Source: Oceanobacillus neutriphilus (GTDB taxonomy: Bacteria > Bacillota > Bacilli > Bacillales > Amphibacillaceae). Taken from it: 63,721 bases of DNA. The position numbers were made by a program, and so were the translations under genes. Below are positions 16,979 through 26,077 of the stretch, one piece after another (positions within the stretch are counted from its first letter, which is position 1; every line of letters starts with the position of its first letter). The stretch is from the NCBI RefSeq assembly GCF_014645515.1, contig NZ_BMLW01000021.1:1-63721 (forward strand), given 5' to 3'. The notes below the pieces were generated by a model. It worked only from the letters and a program-made list of their open reading frames with translations. It searched no databases and was not told the DNA's origin.

Positions 16979-17749
16979 ATGACTTCAAAAACTTTAAATA
17001 AAGCATTATCAGTGCTTAATGCATTTACAATTGAAAAACCGACATGGGGGCTTAGAGAGCTTGCGAGACATTTGGAAATAAGTCATACAATTATTTATCG
17101 ACTTTTAGTTACATTCGAACAAAATGGATATCTAATTTATGATGAGGAAACAAAAAAGTATCAATTAGGAATTAAATTTATAGAGTTAAATCAAGTGGTA
17201 GAAGAAAATTTAAATATATCTAATGTATTAGAGCCGATTATGAAAAAAATTTCTGAAGAAACCGGGGAGAGTGTTGTTTTAACTCTTCTTGATAATGAAG
17301 AGGGGGTGTATACCAAAATAATTGAATCAAATCAGAATGTAAGGTTTTCTGAAACAGTCGGAAGGAGAAGCCCTTTATATATAGGCGCTTCACATAAAAT
17401 TATTTTAGCTTATTTACCTGTACCTGTACAAAAGAAGATATTTAATCAATGGAAAACAACCAAGAAGAAACAAAATGATACTATAGAGAAATTTATTAAT
17501 AATATAGATAAAATCAAATTACAAGGCTGGTTATTTACTGCTAATGAAACATTCGATGAAGTATCGGCTGTGGCGATTCCGTTATTTGATATGAAGAAGA
17601 ATGTTATCGGTTCACTTTCTGTTGCTGGACCAAGCTATAGACTAACAAAAATTAAATCTGAAGAGATTGTAAAGATTCCAAAAAAGTATCAACAGGAAAT
17701 AAATTTAATATTAGATAAAATCTATTTACCTTCAAAACGAAATGAATAA
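16979..17749 (+). CDS. IclR-family regulator of the peptide operon
   Basis: A 256-residue regulator. The winged helix-turn-helix (LRELARHLEISHTIIYRLL) is at about residues 22-40; the IclR effector domain covers about 75-250. ATG at 16979 with AGGTGGG ahead. Its stop lies just before the DppD ribosome site, so it opens the operon. Probably responds to a peptide or its breakdown product (inference). Its DNA is more AT-rich than that of the flanking BceAB genes. Confidence 0.87.
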   Translation: MTSKTLNKALSVLNAFTIEKPTWGLRELARHLEISHTIIYRLLVTFEQNGYLIYDEETKKYQLGIKFIELNQVVEENLNISNVLEPIMKKISEETGESVVLTLLDNEEGVYTKIIESNQNVRFSETVGRRSPLYIGASHKIILAYLPVPVQKKIFNQWKTTKKKQNDTIEKFINNIDKIKLQGWLFTANETFDEVSAVAIPLFDMKKNVIGSLSVAGPSYRLTKIKSEEIVKIPKKYQQEINLILDKIYLPSKRNE

Positions 17750-17765
17750 AGTGAGGAGGGATAAA

Positions 17766-18782
17766 TTGGACAAAATATTGCAGGTTAAGAATTTAGTAAC
17801 TGGTTATCAAGGAAAAAATACTTTTATGAAAGCGGTTGACGGTGTTTCTTTTGACATTGACAGAGGAGAAACAGTCTGTATTGTTGGAGAATCAGGCAGT
17901 GGGAAAAGTGTTACATCGATGAGCATTATGAGATTAATAGAATATGAAAACGGCAAGATTATTGAAGGAGATATTATATTTAATGGAGAGAATATTGTAG
18001 AAAAAAATAATTATGAAATGAGAAAAATAAGGGGTTCAAAAATATCAATGATATTTCAGGAACCTCTAACGGCTTTAAATCCAGTATTTACAATAGGCAG
18101 ACAAATTGTTGAAGCTATACGTTTTCATCAATCTGTAAAGAAAAAAGAGGCATATAAGCAGGCAGAAGAATTGATTCAATTAGTAGGGATTTCAGACCCA
18201 AGGACAAGATTAAAGCAATATCCTTATGAATTATCGGGTGGTATGAGACAGAGGGTAATGATTGCTATAGCTTTAGCTTCCAACCCTCAACTATTAATTG
18301 CTGATGAGCCTACTACCGCTCTCGATGTTACAATAGAAGCCCAAATTTTAGATTTACTGCGCAAGTTAAAAAAAGAGAAAAAAATGTCCATTATGCTTAT
18401 TACACACGATATTGGAGTAGCTGCTGAAATGGCTGACAAAGTAATTATCATGTATGCAGGTAAAATAATGGAAATTTCAAGTGCTGAAGATTTTTTTGAA
18501 AATCCGATTCATCCTTATTCAAGAGGTTTGTTAGAATCTGTCCCTAAAATGACAGGTGAAAGAGGAGTGAAACTTAATTCTATTTCAGGGTCCATACCTA
18601 GTCTATCAAACGTTCCATCTGGATGCCGCTTTTCACCAAGATGTCCGTTTGCTACTGAACAATGCATAAACCAGGAGCCGGTGTTAGAGAAATTTAAAGA
18701 TCGCCAGGTTGCTTGCTGGAATATCGATAATGTACTTCGTGATCACTTAAAGAACCAAACAGATTCGGAGGTGTTTCAATGA
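17766..18782 (+). CDS. Peptide ABC transporter ATPase, DppD/OppD type
   Basis: A 338-residue ATPase. Walker A GESGSGKSV is near residue 41, the signature LSGGMRQRVMIAIAL near 152 and Walker B LLIADEPTTALD near 172. The C-terminus carries the oligopeptide transporter extension with four Cys (about 285-320: GCRFSPRCPFATEQC and later C), which in related proteins bind an iron-sulfur cluster. TTG start at 17766, five bases after GGAGGG; an ATG eight codons upstream lacks a ribosome site. It overlaps the next gene by four bases. Confidence 0.88.
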   Translation: MDKILQVKNLVTGYQGKNTFMKAVDGVSFDIDRGETVCIVGESGSGKSVTSMSIMRLIEYENGKIIEGDIIFNGENIVEKNNYEMRKIRGSKISMIFQEPLTALNPVFTIGRQIVEAIRFHQSVKKKEAYKQAEELIQLVGISDPRTRLKQYPYELSGGMRQRVMIAIALASNPQLLIADEPTTALDVTIEAQILDLLRKLKKEKKMSIMLITHDIGVAAEMADKVIIMYAGKIMEISSAEDFFENPIHPYSRGLLESVPKMTGERGVKLNSISGSIPSLSNVPSGCRFSPRCPFATEQCINQEPVLEKFKDRQVACWNIDNVLRDHLKNQTDSEVFQ

Positions 18783-19792
18783 ATCCCCCTCTGTTAAAAA
18801 TTGAAAATTTAAAGAAACACTTTGTCATTAAAAATGGTAACAGCTTCGTTGCTAATAATAAAAAAGCTGTGAAAGCAATTGATGATGTTTCACTGGAAAT
18901 CTTTCAAGGAGAAACCTTAGGTTTAGTTGGAGAGTCAGGTTGTGGTAAATCAACGCTTGGGAAAAATATTCTACGTTTACAAGAGCCAACTGAAGGACAA
19001 GTTTTTTTCAAAGATAAGGATATATTGAAATATAACAATCGGGAATTAAGAAGACTTCGTAAGGAAATGCAGATTATATACCAAGACCCTTTTGGTTCCT
19101 TGAATCCTCGATTTACTATCGGAGAGATTATTGGGGAAATGTATGAAATACACAAAACAGATAGGGAAATAGACAAATTGAGTGAAATCAAAAAAATGCT
19201 GGAGCTGGTAGGTCTCGACTCAGAAAGATATAACAGCTATCCACATGAATTGTCAGGTGGACAGAGGCAGCGTGTAGGTATTGCAAGAGCCTTAGCTTTA
19301 AATCCGGATTTTGTTGTTGCAGATGAACCTGTATCTGCTTTGGATGTATCCGTTCAATCACAAATAATCAATTTATTAATGGATTTAAAAAAAGATCTCG
19401 GACTGACTATGCTGTTTATTGCACATGGATTAAACGTTGTGCGGCATATCTCCGACCGTGTAGGTGTAATGTATTTAGGAAGAATTGTAGAAATTTCGGA
19501 AACAGATAAGATATTTGATACACCTGCTCATCCTTATACAGCAGCTTTATTATCAACAGTGCCTGATGTTAATGCTAGTTTACGGAAAGAAAGAATTGTT
19601 CTTAAAGGAGAGGTCCCATCTCCTGCAAATCCACCATCAGGGTGTCATTTCCGGACAAGATGTCCCTTAGCTACAGAAAAATGTCAATTAGAAGTTCCTA
19701 AAATGCAGGAAATTCGAAAAGGACATTATGTTTCATGTCATTTTCCACTTAAAGCTAATCAGTCATTAAAAGATGTTGTATCAAACTTATAA
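18779..19792 (+). CDS. Peptide ABC transporter ATPase, DppF/OppF type
   Basis: A 337-residue partner ATPase. Walker A GESGCGKST is near residue 51, the signature LSGGQRQRVGIARAL near 158 and Walker B FVVADEPVSALD near 178. The C-terminal extension again has the Cys-rich GCHFRTRCPLATEKC motif. The ATGA overlap with DppD suggests equal synthesis. 175 bases without a clear terminator separate it from the dipeptidase gene. Confidence 0.88.
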   Translation: MNPPLLKIENLKKHFVIKNGNSFVANNKKAVKAIDDVSLEIFQGETLGLVGESGCGKSTLGKNILRLQEPTEGQVFFKDKDILKYNNRELRRLRKEMQIIYQDPFGSLNPRFTIGEIIGEMYEIHKTDREIDKLSEIKKMLELVGLDSERYNSYPHELSGGQRQRVGIARALALNPDFVVADEPVSALDVSVQSQIINLLMDLKKDLGLTMLFIAHGLNVVRHISDRVGVMYLGRIVEISETDKIFDTPAHPYTAALLSTVPDVNASLRKERIVLKGEVPSPANPPSGCHFRTRCPLATEKCQLEVPKMQEIRKGHYVSCHFPLKANQSLKDVVSNL

Positions 19793-19967
19793 ATAAGAAG
19801 GATAGTTATGTGTTCAAAGAATGATAGGATGCATTGCCCGAAGTTAAGCGGGAAAATTTTAAGGTTACAAATAACTTTATTTATCAGAAGATTCCCATCT
19901 TAATGACAATAAGTTCCATCATGATTTGAATACTTCTATAAAAATATTCCAACAAGGAGAGGTTAAA

Positions 19968-21188
19968 ATGTCAACAAAGTTAGGACAAGGAAAAAAGAAG
20001 GTATATGATGGTTATACATCTTTTCAATATTTGGAAGCAGGAGTCGATTATAAAGAGTACAAGCTTTCTAAACAAAATGATCGTGTTACACCATATGTAT
20101 ATCCTTTGTCAGAAGATGAAGAAGAACAAGTTCAACAAATATTAGAAGACGATTATATTGTTTCCATGCATGAACACACCTTTATTATGCCGGAAAATTT
20201 ATCAGATTTTTTTGAATTTAGACGGCAAGGAAGAGATTGGACCGGTTATAAAGCTCTAAGTGAATCAGGGCTGGATGTTGTGTTCGAAAATTTTATGGAT
20301 GGAACAGCAATGGTAACATCTATGGCGGGATGGAAGTGGTCAGATGTTATTCATGATATAGGAATTCGATATAGTGATATAGCTCATCAGGATATGCTGA
20401 TTAAAGCAGAGAGAATTTCTGACTTATATCGGGCGAAAAAAGAAGGGAAAATTGCATTTGTTGGCGCTTTAGAGTCTTCGACAATGATAGAAAATGAGTT
20501 AGACCGGCTAGACATACTTTATGGGTTTGGAATTCGAACAATGGGAATAGTGTATTCCGAAGCCAATCAATTAGGAGCTGGCCTGAGAGAACCAAATGAT
20601 GCAGGCTTGACTGTATTTGGTAAACAAGCGGTCCGAAGAATGAATAAGTTAGGGATTACCATTGATGTATCACATGCAGGAGATCAAACCTCACTGGATA
20701 CCATTGAGGAAAGTGAAAAACCAGTTACCATTAACCATGCTGGAGCAAGAGCATTATGGGATACGAAGCGTTTGAAGCCAGATAGTGTTATTAAAGCATG
20801 TGCCGAAAAGGGAGGCGTGATTGCCATTGAAGCAGCCCCCCATTCTACAATCACTAAAGCCCATCCTGAACACAATATAGAATCATTCATGGAACACTTT
20901 GAGTACGTTGCTAATTTAGTTGGTATTGATCACGTAGCTTTTGGTCCGGATACATTATTTGGTGACCATGTAGGTACACATGACATTTTAGCTGGTCAAT
21001 TATCAATCAAAAGTGCGCAAATGCCTGGTTTGAAGAAAGTTGAATATGTAAAAGGATTAGAAAATCCCGCAGAATGTATGCCAAATATTATCAGATGGTT
21101 AGTTAAAAAAGGTTATAGTCGTGAAGATATACGTAAAGTAGCAGGTGGAAATGTACTGAGAGTATTAGAGGCAACATGGGCTAAATAA
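19968..21188 (+). CDS. M19 (renal dipeptidase) family protein, divergent
   Basis: A 406-residue member of the metal-dependent membrane dipeptidase family, whose members cut dipeptides including those with a C-terminal D-residue. Recognisable are VGALESS near 165 (bridging Glu), IDVSHAGDQT near 230 and TINHAGAR near 255 (His ligands), and IDHVAFGPDT near 325 (Asp). The first motif, normally G-H-x-D, reads M-H-E-H near 70, so a usual Asp ligand is replaced by His. Start at 19968 after AAGGAGAGG. It lies between the ATPase and binding-protein genes, so it likely acts on the imported peptide. Catalytic activity needs testing. Confidence 0.8.
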   Translation: MSTKLGQGKKKVYDGYTSFQYLEAGVDYKEYKLSKQNDRVTPYVYPLSEDEEEQVQQILEDDYIVSMHEHTFIMPENLSDFFEFRRQGRDWTGYKALSESGLDVVFENFMDGTAMVTSMAGWKWSDVIHDIGIRYSDIAHQDMLIKAERISDLYRAKKEGKIAFVGALESSTMIENELDRLDILYGFGIRTMGIVYSEANQLGAGLREPNDAGLTVFGKQAVRRMNKLGITIDVSHAGDQTSLDTIEESEKPVTINHAGARALWDTKRLKPDSVIKACAEKGGVIAIEAAPHSTITKAHPEHNIESFMEHFEYVANLVGIDHVAFGPDTLFGDHVGTHDILAGQLSIKSAQMPGLKKVEYVKGLENPAECMPNIIRWLVKKGYSREDIRKVAGGNVLRVLEATWAK

Positions 21189-21215
21189 TTTTATAGTCAA
21201 GGGGAGAAGAACAAA

Positions 21216-22832
21216 TTGAATAAAAAGATTATTATTACAATTATTGGAATAATGGGAATATTGTTTTTGAATGCCTGTTCTTACGGAGCTGATAATACTT
21301 CCACCACTAACAACGATAAGGAAGAGGATCCACAAAAAGGTGGAAAAGTGTCGATACCTATTGTTGCGGACCCAACTTTTAATCCCTGGCATCCTAATGC
21401 ATACGCTGAGTCAAATGTAGTAAATAGAGTATTATTTTCAAGCTTGACTAAGCCAGGTAAAGATCTTGCTCCTTCTCCAGATTTAGCTGAAGAATGGGAA
21501 GTCTCAGATGATGAATTAGAGTGGACTTTTTTCTTGCGGGATGATGTATTATGGCACGATGGAGAGAAGTTTACAGCAGATGATGTAGCATATACTTTTA
21601 ATGAAATTGTTCTGAATGAAGAATTAGGAGCGAACAACTCTTCTTATTTCGGACAGCTGAATAAGGTAGAGGTAGTAGATGAGTATACTGTGAAATTTGT
21701 ATTAGAAAGTCCTGTCGCTGCTCTTCCTGCATATTTAGGTTTTAATACAGAAATTCTTCCAAAACATATATTTGAAGGGGAAGACCCATGGAATCTGACC
21801 TCTTTTAATAAAGAAAACCCTATAGGGACGGGTGCTTTCAAATTAAAAACGTATAATTCCGGACAAAGTGTCGTTCTGGAAAGAAACGAGGATTACTACG
21901 GAGAAACAGCATTGCTGGATGAAGTTGAGTATAAAGTGCTGGGAGATGCTAATACACATGTTGCTCAGATATTAACCGGAGAATTATCCATTTTCGCTTT
22001 AGATGATTTAGCAGCTATTGAAAAAATAGAAAATGCGGATGGAGTAGATGTTTATGCCCGGGATACGACAAGATTTTTTTGGTTAATCTTAAACCAGGAA
22101 ATAGAGAAATATCAGGATAAGGAAGTTAGACAAGCGATACTCCATGCGATTGACCGTCAAACTATTATTGACACTGTTTTAAAAGGCTATGCGACAATAG
22201 CTGACTCTGGCATTGCTCCTGCCTTACAACAATATTATACAGAAGACGTAACAAGAATTGAGTATGACCCAGATCTTGCTAAAGAATTATTGAAGGAAGC
22301 TGGATGGGAAGATTCTGATGGAGATGGAATCTTAGATAAAGATGGAGAACCATTTACAATTGATTTTGAAATAGGAATTCAGGGTGATCTAGAAGCAGTC
22401 TCTCAAATGGTGCAACAATATTTGGAGGAAATAGGGATAAAAGTAAATTTAAATGCTATGGAATGGAATACAATGATTCAGCAGGTTGTAGTTGAGAGAG
22501 ATTATGAAATGACTTTAAACTGGTGGAGATACCCGGCTGATCCGGACCTGTCTGCTTATATGCACTCTAAAAATGTAAAGGGGAATAATATCCCTGGATA
22601 TAAAAATGAGGAGTTAGATAAGCTGCTGGATGAAGGCGCGCAAACCAGTGATATAGAAAAACGGCAAAAAATATATATTGAAGCACAGCAATTAATGGCT
22701 GAAGAGTTACCATATTTATTTTTATGGTATCCGCAAGAAGCTCAGGTACGTATTGATAAATTAAAAGGAGTTCCAGACTTATCTTTTGGAGATGCTCTCC
22801 ATTATATTAATGAATGGTATTTAGAAGAATAA
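21216..22832 (+). CDS. Peptide-binding lipoprotein (SBP family 5)
   Basis: A 538-residue extracellular binding protein of the DppA/OppA class. TTG start with AAGGGGAG ahead; the signal peptide ends in the lipobox FLNAC at about residue 20, followed by a Ser/Thr/Asn linker. Family features include the early WEVSDDELEWTFFLRDDVLWHDGEKF region (I note WHDGEKFTADDVAYTF near 111) and the C-terminal lobe with SDGDGILDKDGEPF near 365. It delivers ligand to the permeases downstream. Confidence 0.9.
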   Translation: MNKKIIITIIGIMGILFLNACSYGADNTSTTNNDKEEDPQKGGKVSIPIVADPTFNPWHPNAYAESNVVNRVLFSSLTKPGKDLAPSPDLAEEWEVSDDELEWTFFLRDDVLWHDGEKFTADDVAYTFNEIVLNEELGANNSSYFGQLNKVEVVDEYTVKFVLESPVAALPAYLGFNTEILPKHIFEGEDPWNLTSFNKENPIGTGAFKLKTYNSGQSVVLERNEDYYGETALLDEVEYKVLGDANTHVAQILTGELSIFALDDLAAIEKIENADGVDVYARDTTRFFWLILNQEIEKYQDKEVRQAILHAIDRQTIIDTVLKGYATIADSGIAPALQQYYTEDVTRIEYDPDLAKELLKEAGWEDSDGDGILDKDGEPFTIDFEIGIQGDLEAVSQMVQQYLEEIGIKVNLNAMEWNTMIQQVVVERDYEMTLNWWRYPADPDLSAYMHSKNVKGNNIPGYKNEELDKLLDEGAQTSDIEKRQKIYIEAQQLMAEELPYLFLWYPQEAQVRIDKLKGVPDLSFGDALHYINEWYLEE

Positions 22833-22836
22833 AATT

Positions 22837-22874
22837 ATATATAGAAGTGCGCTTTATAGCGCACTTCTATATAT
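22837..22874 (+). promoter_or_regulatory. Intra-operon stem-loop after the binding-protein gene
   Basis: A perfect 16-base stem (arms ATATATAGAAGTGCGC and GCGCACTTCTATATAT) with a six-base loop and no T run. It lies between the binding-protein gene and the permease genes. In peptide operons such stems stabilise the upstream message or reduce read-through, so that binding protein exceeds permease; that role is inferred. Confidence 0.6.
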
Positions 22875-22911
22875 TCATAACGTCCCAATGCAATGTCAGG
22901 AGGGAGTTTTA

Positions 22912-23859
22912 TTGCTGAAATTTCTAATAAATAGATTCGGACAAAGTATTATTTTATTATTAATTGTTACTGTTATCACATTTTTTCTTATTAACCTAGC
23001 TCCTGGTGGTCCATCAAGCACGATGAGAATGGATGCTTCTCCAGAGGAAAGACAGGCTATGGTAGAAAAGTTAGGATTGGACCAGCCTGTTATTGTCAGG
23101 TATGCAAGCTGGCTAAAAGGAGCTTTTTCTGGTGATTTAGGAACTTCATTCACTTCTAATGAACCTGTTGTTCAAAGAATCGCAGAAAGACTGCCATATA
23201 CTATTGAACTGACAATTTTCACTATTATTATATCTATTATTATTGGTATTCCAATTGGTATACTTTCTGCAATAAAAAGAGGAAGTGTACCAGACCATAT
23301 TATTAACTTTTTCAGTGTAGTCGGACTCTCTGTTCCAGCTTTCTGGCTAGGGTTAATGCTGATTCTTTTATTTTCAATTAATCTGGGGTGGCTGCCTTCT
23401 TCGGGAGTAGGTGCAAGAGGAGTGGATTTCAATTTATGGGGGTGGATTTCACATTTAATAATGCCAGTTCTCATCCTGACAACTACCATTTTACCGAATA
23501 TTGTCAGATTTACCCGGTCCTCTATGCTGGAGGTTATTTCCCAAAATTATATCCGGACAATTCGTGCTAAAGGAGCCAAGGAATCGATTGTAATCTATAT
23601 TCATGCTCTAAGAAATGCCTTAATTCCAATTATTACGATTATCGGTGTGTTAATTCCAAGACTATTAAGTGGTGCTGTAATTACGGAAGCTATATTTGGA
23701 TGGACAGGTATTGGTACGCTGATTTTGGAGGCTGCCAGAGGAAGAGATTATCCGCTGGTCATGGGGATTACGATAGTAATTACTATTGTTGTTATCTTAT
23801 GTAATCTAATAGTAGATATTGTTTATTCACGTGTTGATCCAAGGGTGAAAAATGTATAA
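22912..23859 (+). CDS. Peptide ABC transporter permease, DppB type
   Basis: A 315-residue inner-membrane protein with six membrane segments. The EAA-type loop IRAKGAKESIVIYIHALRNA is at about 220-240, and the first helix ends in LAPGGPSS, typical of DppB. TTG start at 22912, seven bases after GGAGGG; upstream ATG codons have no suitable ribosome site. It overlaps the gap to DppC by a few codons if the alternative DppC start at 23852 is used. Confidence 0.88.
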   Translation: MLKFLINRFGQSIILLLIVTVITFFLINLAPGGPSSTMRMDASPEERQAMVEKLGLDQPVIVRYASWLKGAFSGDLGTSFTSNEPVVQRIAERLPYTIELTIFTIIISIIIGIPIGILSAIKRGSVPDHIINFFSVVGLSVPAFWLGLMLILLFSINLGWLPSSGVGARGVDFNLWGWISHLIMPVLILTTTILPNIVRFTRSSMLEVISQNYIRTIRAKGAKESIVIYIHALRNALIPIITIIGVLIPRLLSGAVITEAIFGWTGIGTLILEAARGRDYPLVMGITIVITIVVILCNLIVDIVYSRVDPRVKNV

Positions 23860-23881
23860 ACAGGCAGGAGGCAGCAGCAAG

Positions 23882-24775
23882 ATGAATGCATCTACTAATA
23901 TAAATATTAAGAAAAAGGATGTCTTTAAGAAAAGAAGCGGGAAAAATATTCTGCTTCAAAGATTAAGTAGAAATAAAATAGCTTATGTATCTCTTTGTTT
24001 TTTGATTTTAGTTCATATTCTTGTTTTTATTGGTCCTCTTGTATGGAAAGTGAGTCCAACTGGATTACAGGATGCAGGTGCTTTGGCAAATTGGTCATTA
24101 CAACACCCGATGGGAACTGATGATTTAGGACGAGATGTATTCTCGAGAATGCTTTATGGAGGGAGAATTACTTTAATAGTAGGATTAGCTGCCATGCTAT
24201 TTGCTTTACTGATTGGTACTATAATAGGAGCTTGTGCGGGATTTTTCAGAGGATACGTTGAAACAGTCTTGATGAGATTTACAGAGGCAATGATGGCTAT
24301 TCCAAATTTCTTTTTTGTACTTGTAGCATTAACAGTACTGGGAACCAGCCCTATTATGGTGGTTATTGTTATTGCATTATCAGGCTGGATGGAGATAGCA
24401 CGAGTAGTATATGGAGAGACATTAAAATGGAAGGAGTATGAATTTGTAGAAGCTGCAAATGCCTCAGGAGCTACTTCTATCAGGATTCTTACGAAGTACA
24501 TTATTCCACAAATTATACCTTCTATTATTGTTTCTGGAACTTTAACTATTGCAGCGGCAATTTTAACTGAAAGTGCAATAAGCTATCTCGGAATGGGTAT
24601 ACAGCCGCCCACACCGACCTGGGGAAATATGCTTCAAGATTCACAACAATATATTTGGACAGCACCTATCTTAGGTGTTTTACCTGGAGCGGCTATAACA
24701 ATAGTAGTATTAGCATATAATTTTTTAGGCGATGGACTCAGGGATGCTTTAGATCCAAGGTTTGTGAAAAAATAA
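23882..24775 (+). CDS. Peptide ABC transporter permease, DppC type
   Basis: A 297-residue partner permease. HPMGTDDLGRDVFSRMLYGGR near 75 is the DppC signature (core TDDLGRDVFSRML), with the EAA loop EAANASGATSIRILTKYIIP near 195. I place the start at the ATG at 23882, ten bases after AGGAGG. An ATG at 23852, overlapping dppB, is the alternative. Six membrane segments are visible. Confidence 0.87.
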   Translation: MNASTNINIKKKDVFKKRSGKNILLQRLSRNKIAYVSLCFLILVHILVFIGPLVWKVSPTGLQDAGALANWSLQHPMGTDDLGRDVFSRMLYGGRITLIVGLAAMLFALLIGTIIGACAGFFRGYVETVLMRFTEAMMAIPNFFFVLVALTVLGTSPIMVVIVIALSGWMEIARVVYGETLKWKEYEFVEAANASGATSIRILTKYIIPQIIPSIIVSGTLTIAAAILTESAISYLGMGIQPPTPTWGNMLQDSQQYIWTAPILGVLPGAAITIVVLAYNFLGDGLRDALDPRFVKK

Positions 24776-24791
24776 AATGGAGTGAATAGTT

Positions 24792-25616
24792 ATGTATATA
24801 AATATTAATGATAATCAATTGTATTATGAGATTCATGGAAATGAAGAAGGGGAAACTATATTTTTTATACATGGTGCCCCAGGATTGAGTGATTGCCGGG
24901 GAGATATACAGTCTTTTTCTGCTTTGGGTGACAAATATCGTTTAGTTTTTCTGGATATGCGTGGATCCGGCCGCTCTGGAGGTAATGCGCCATTTACGCA
25001 TGAACAATGGACTGCTGATATAGAGGAATTAAGGAAGCGTTTAGTTGATGGACCAATAATTATATTAGGTGGCTCCTACGGCGGTTTTCTCACGCTTGAG
25101 TATGCATTAAGATACCCCGGGAATGTTTCATATGTATTGCTTAGAGACACCTCAGCAAATAATGAATTCGATCATTTATCAATTGATAGAGCTCTAGAAA
25201 GTAGATTACCTGGAATTACAGAAGACGGTATAAACAGGTTATTTAAGGGAGAAGTAGGATCAAACGAAGAATTAAGGGAGATGTTTACCGCAATTCAGCC
25301 GTTATATACGGTGAAATATGATGAACAAGCGGTTCAACAAAAGCTAAATTCTATTTACTATCGCTATGAGACACATAATTTTGCCTTTAAATATAATAAA
25401 CCAAAGTTTAATCTTGTTCCCCGTCTTCAAAATATTAAAGTACCCACGTTAGTTACTGTTGGAAGACACGATTGGATTACCCCTGTTGAAAGCTCAGAAT
25501 TAATCGCGAAGAATATCCCGAATGCTCAGCTGGTTATTTTTGAAAACAGCGGTCATTCTCCACAACAGGAAGAGAACAAAAAGTTCATTCAGCTTATTAG
25601 AGAATTCCTGGTTTAG
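24792..25616 (+). CDS. Proline iminopeptidase-like alpha/beta hydrolase
   Basis: A 274-residue alpha/beta hydrolase resembling peptidase family S33. The oxyanion motif HGAPG is near residue 28, the nucleophile elbow GGSYGG near 96, and catalytic Asp and His are expected in VGRHDWITP near 225 and NSGHSP near 255. Last gene of the peptide operon, 16 bases after dppC with GGAGTG ahead. A cytoplasmic aminopeptidase for imported peptides is the natural role; the exact substrate is open. Confidence 0.82.
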   Translation: MYININDNQLYYEIHGNEEGETIFFIHGAPGLSDCRGDIQSFSALGDKYRLVFLDMRGSGRSGGNAPFTHEQWTADIEELRKRLVDGPIIILGGSYGGFLTLEYALRYPGNVSYVLLRDTSANNEFDHLSIDRALESRLPGITEDGINRLFKGEVGSNEELREMFTAIQPLYTVKYDEQAVQQKLNSIYYRYETHNFAFKYNKPKFNLVPRLQNIKVPTLVTVGRHDWITPVESSELIAKNIPNAQLVIFENSGHSPQQEENKKFIQLIREFLV

Positions 25617-25647
25617 ATATTTAAATATTTCATTATACAGATGTTCC

Positions 25648-25680
25648 CAAAGTACATACGGTTTCAGTATGTACTTTTTA
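25648..25680 (+). terminator. Terminator of the peptide operon
   Basis: AAAGTACATAC and GTATGTACTTTTT around a seven-base loop, with an outer CCCAAA/TTTGGG pairing. It follows the hydrolase gene by about 30 bases. Confidence 0.8.
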
Positions 25681-25979
25681 TATGTTTGGGAAATAAAAAT
25701 GTTAGAGTAGTATATAAGAAAAATATAATGAATAACATCTTTTATAATTAATTGTAAGCATGTTGATGATATGAAAACGGTATATTAATTTGTTCAATAT
25801 ACAACTATGAACGCAGCTTTCCGTTTCAAGTAGTATTTTTCTCCTTTTTAGTTTGAAATTTCTCTGTAAAAATTGAATTTTTAGTCAGAAAGGAAATAAA
25901 GCCTGCATACTATGGTAAAATAAAGCTACCTTAAAAGAAAGCATTTCGATAAGGGATATAATTGGAGGAGGCGTTTTAT
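25681..25979. other. AT-rich gap before the isochorismatase leader
   Basis: About 300 bases with no frame or conserved element that I recognise. The next element is the short ORF at 25980. A promoter for the isochorismatase gene should lie in this stretch, but no convincing pair of boxes stands out. Confidence 0.4.
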
Positions 25980-26036
25980 ATGATAAATAAAAATAGAAAG
26001 ACAGTAAAACACAGAAAAGGGAGAACGCTTAACTAA
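25980..26036 (+). CDS. Short ORF, possible leader peptide
   Basis: Eighteen codons (MINKNRKTVKHRKGRTLN), very basic, with a strong GGAGGAGG ribosome site nine bases before the ATG. It stops 41 bases before the TTG of the isochorismatase-type gene. The stop region contains AACTAACCAGTT and flanking GGGA/TCCC words that could pair. It may be a regulatory leader peptide or a gene remnant. Confidence 0.35.
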   Translation: MINKNRKTVKHRKGRTLN

Positions 26037-26077
26037 CCAGTTATATCGTGTTTCCCTCAATTGGAAGGGGAATAAAT

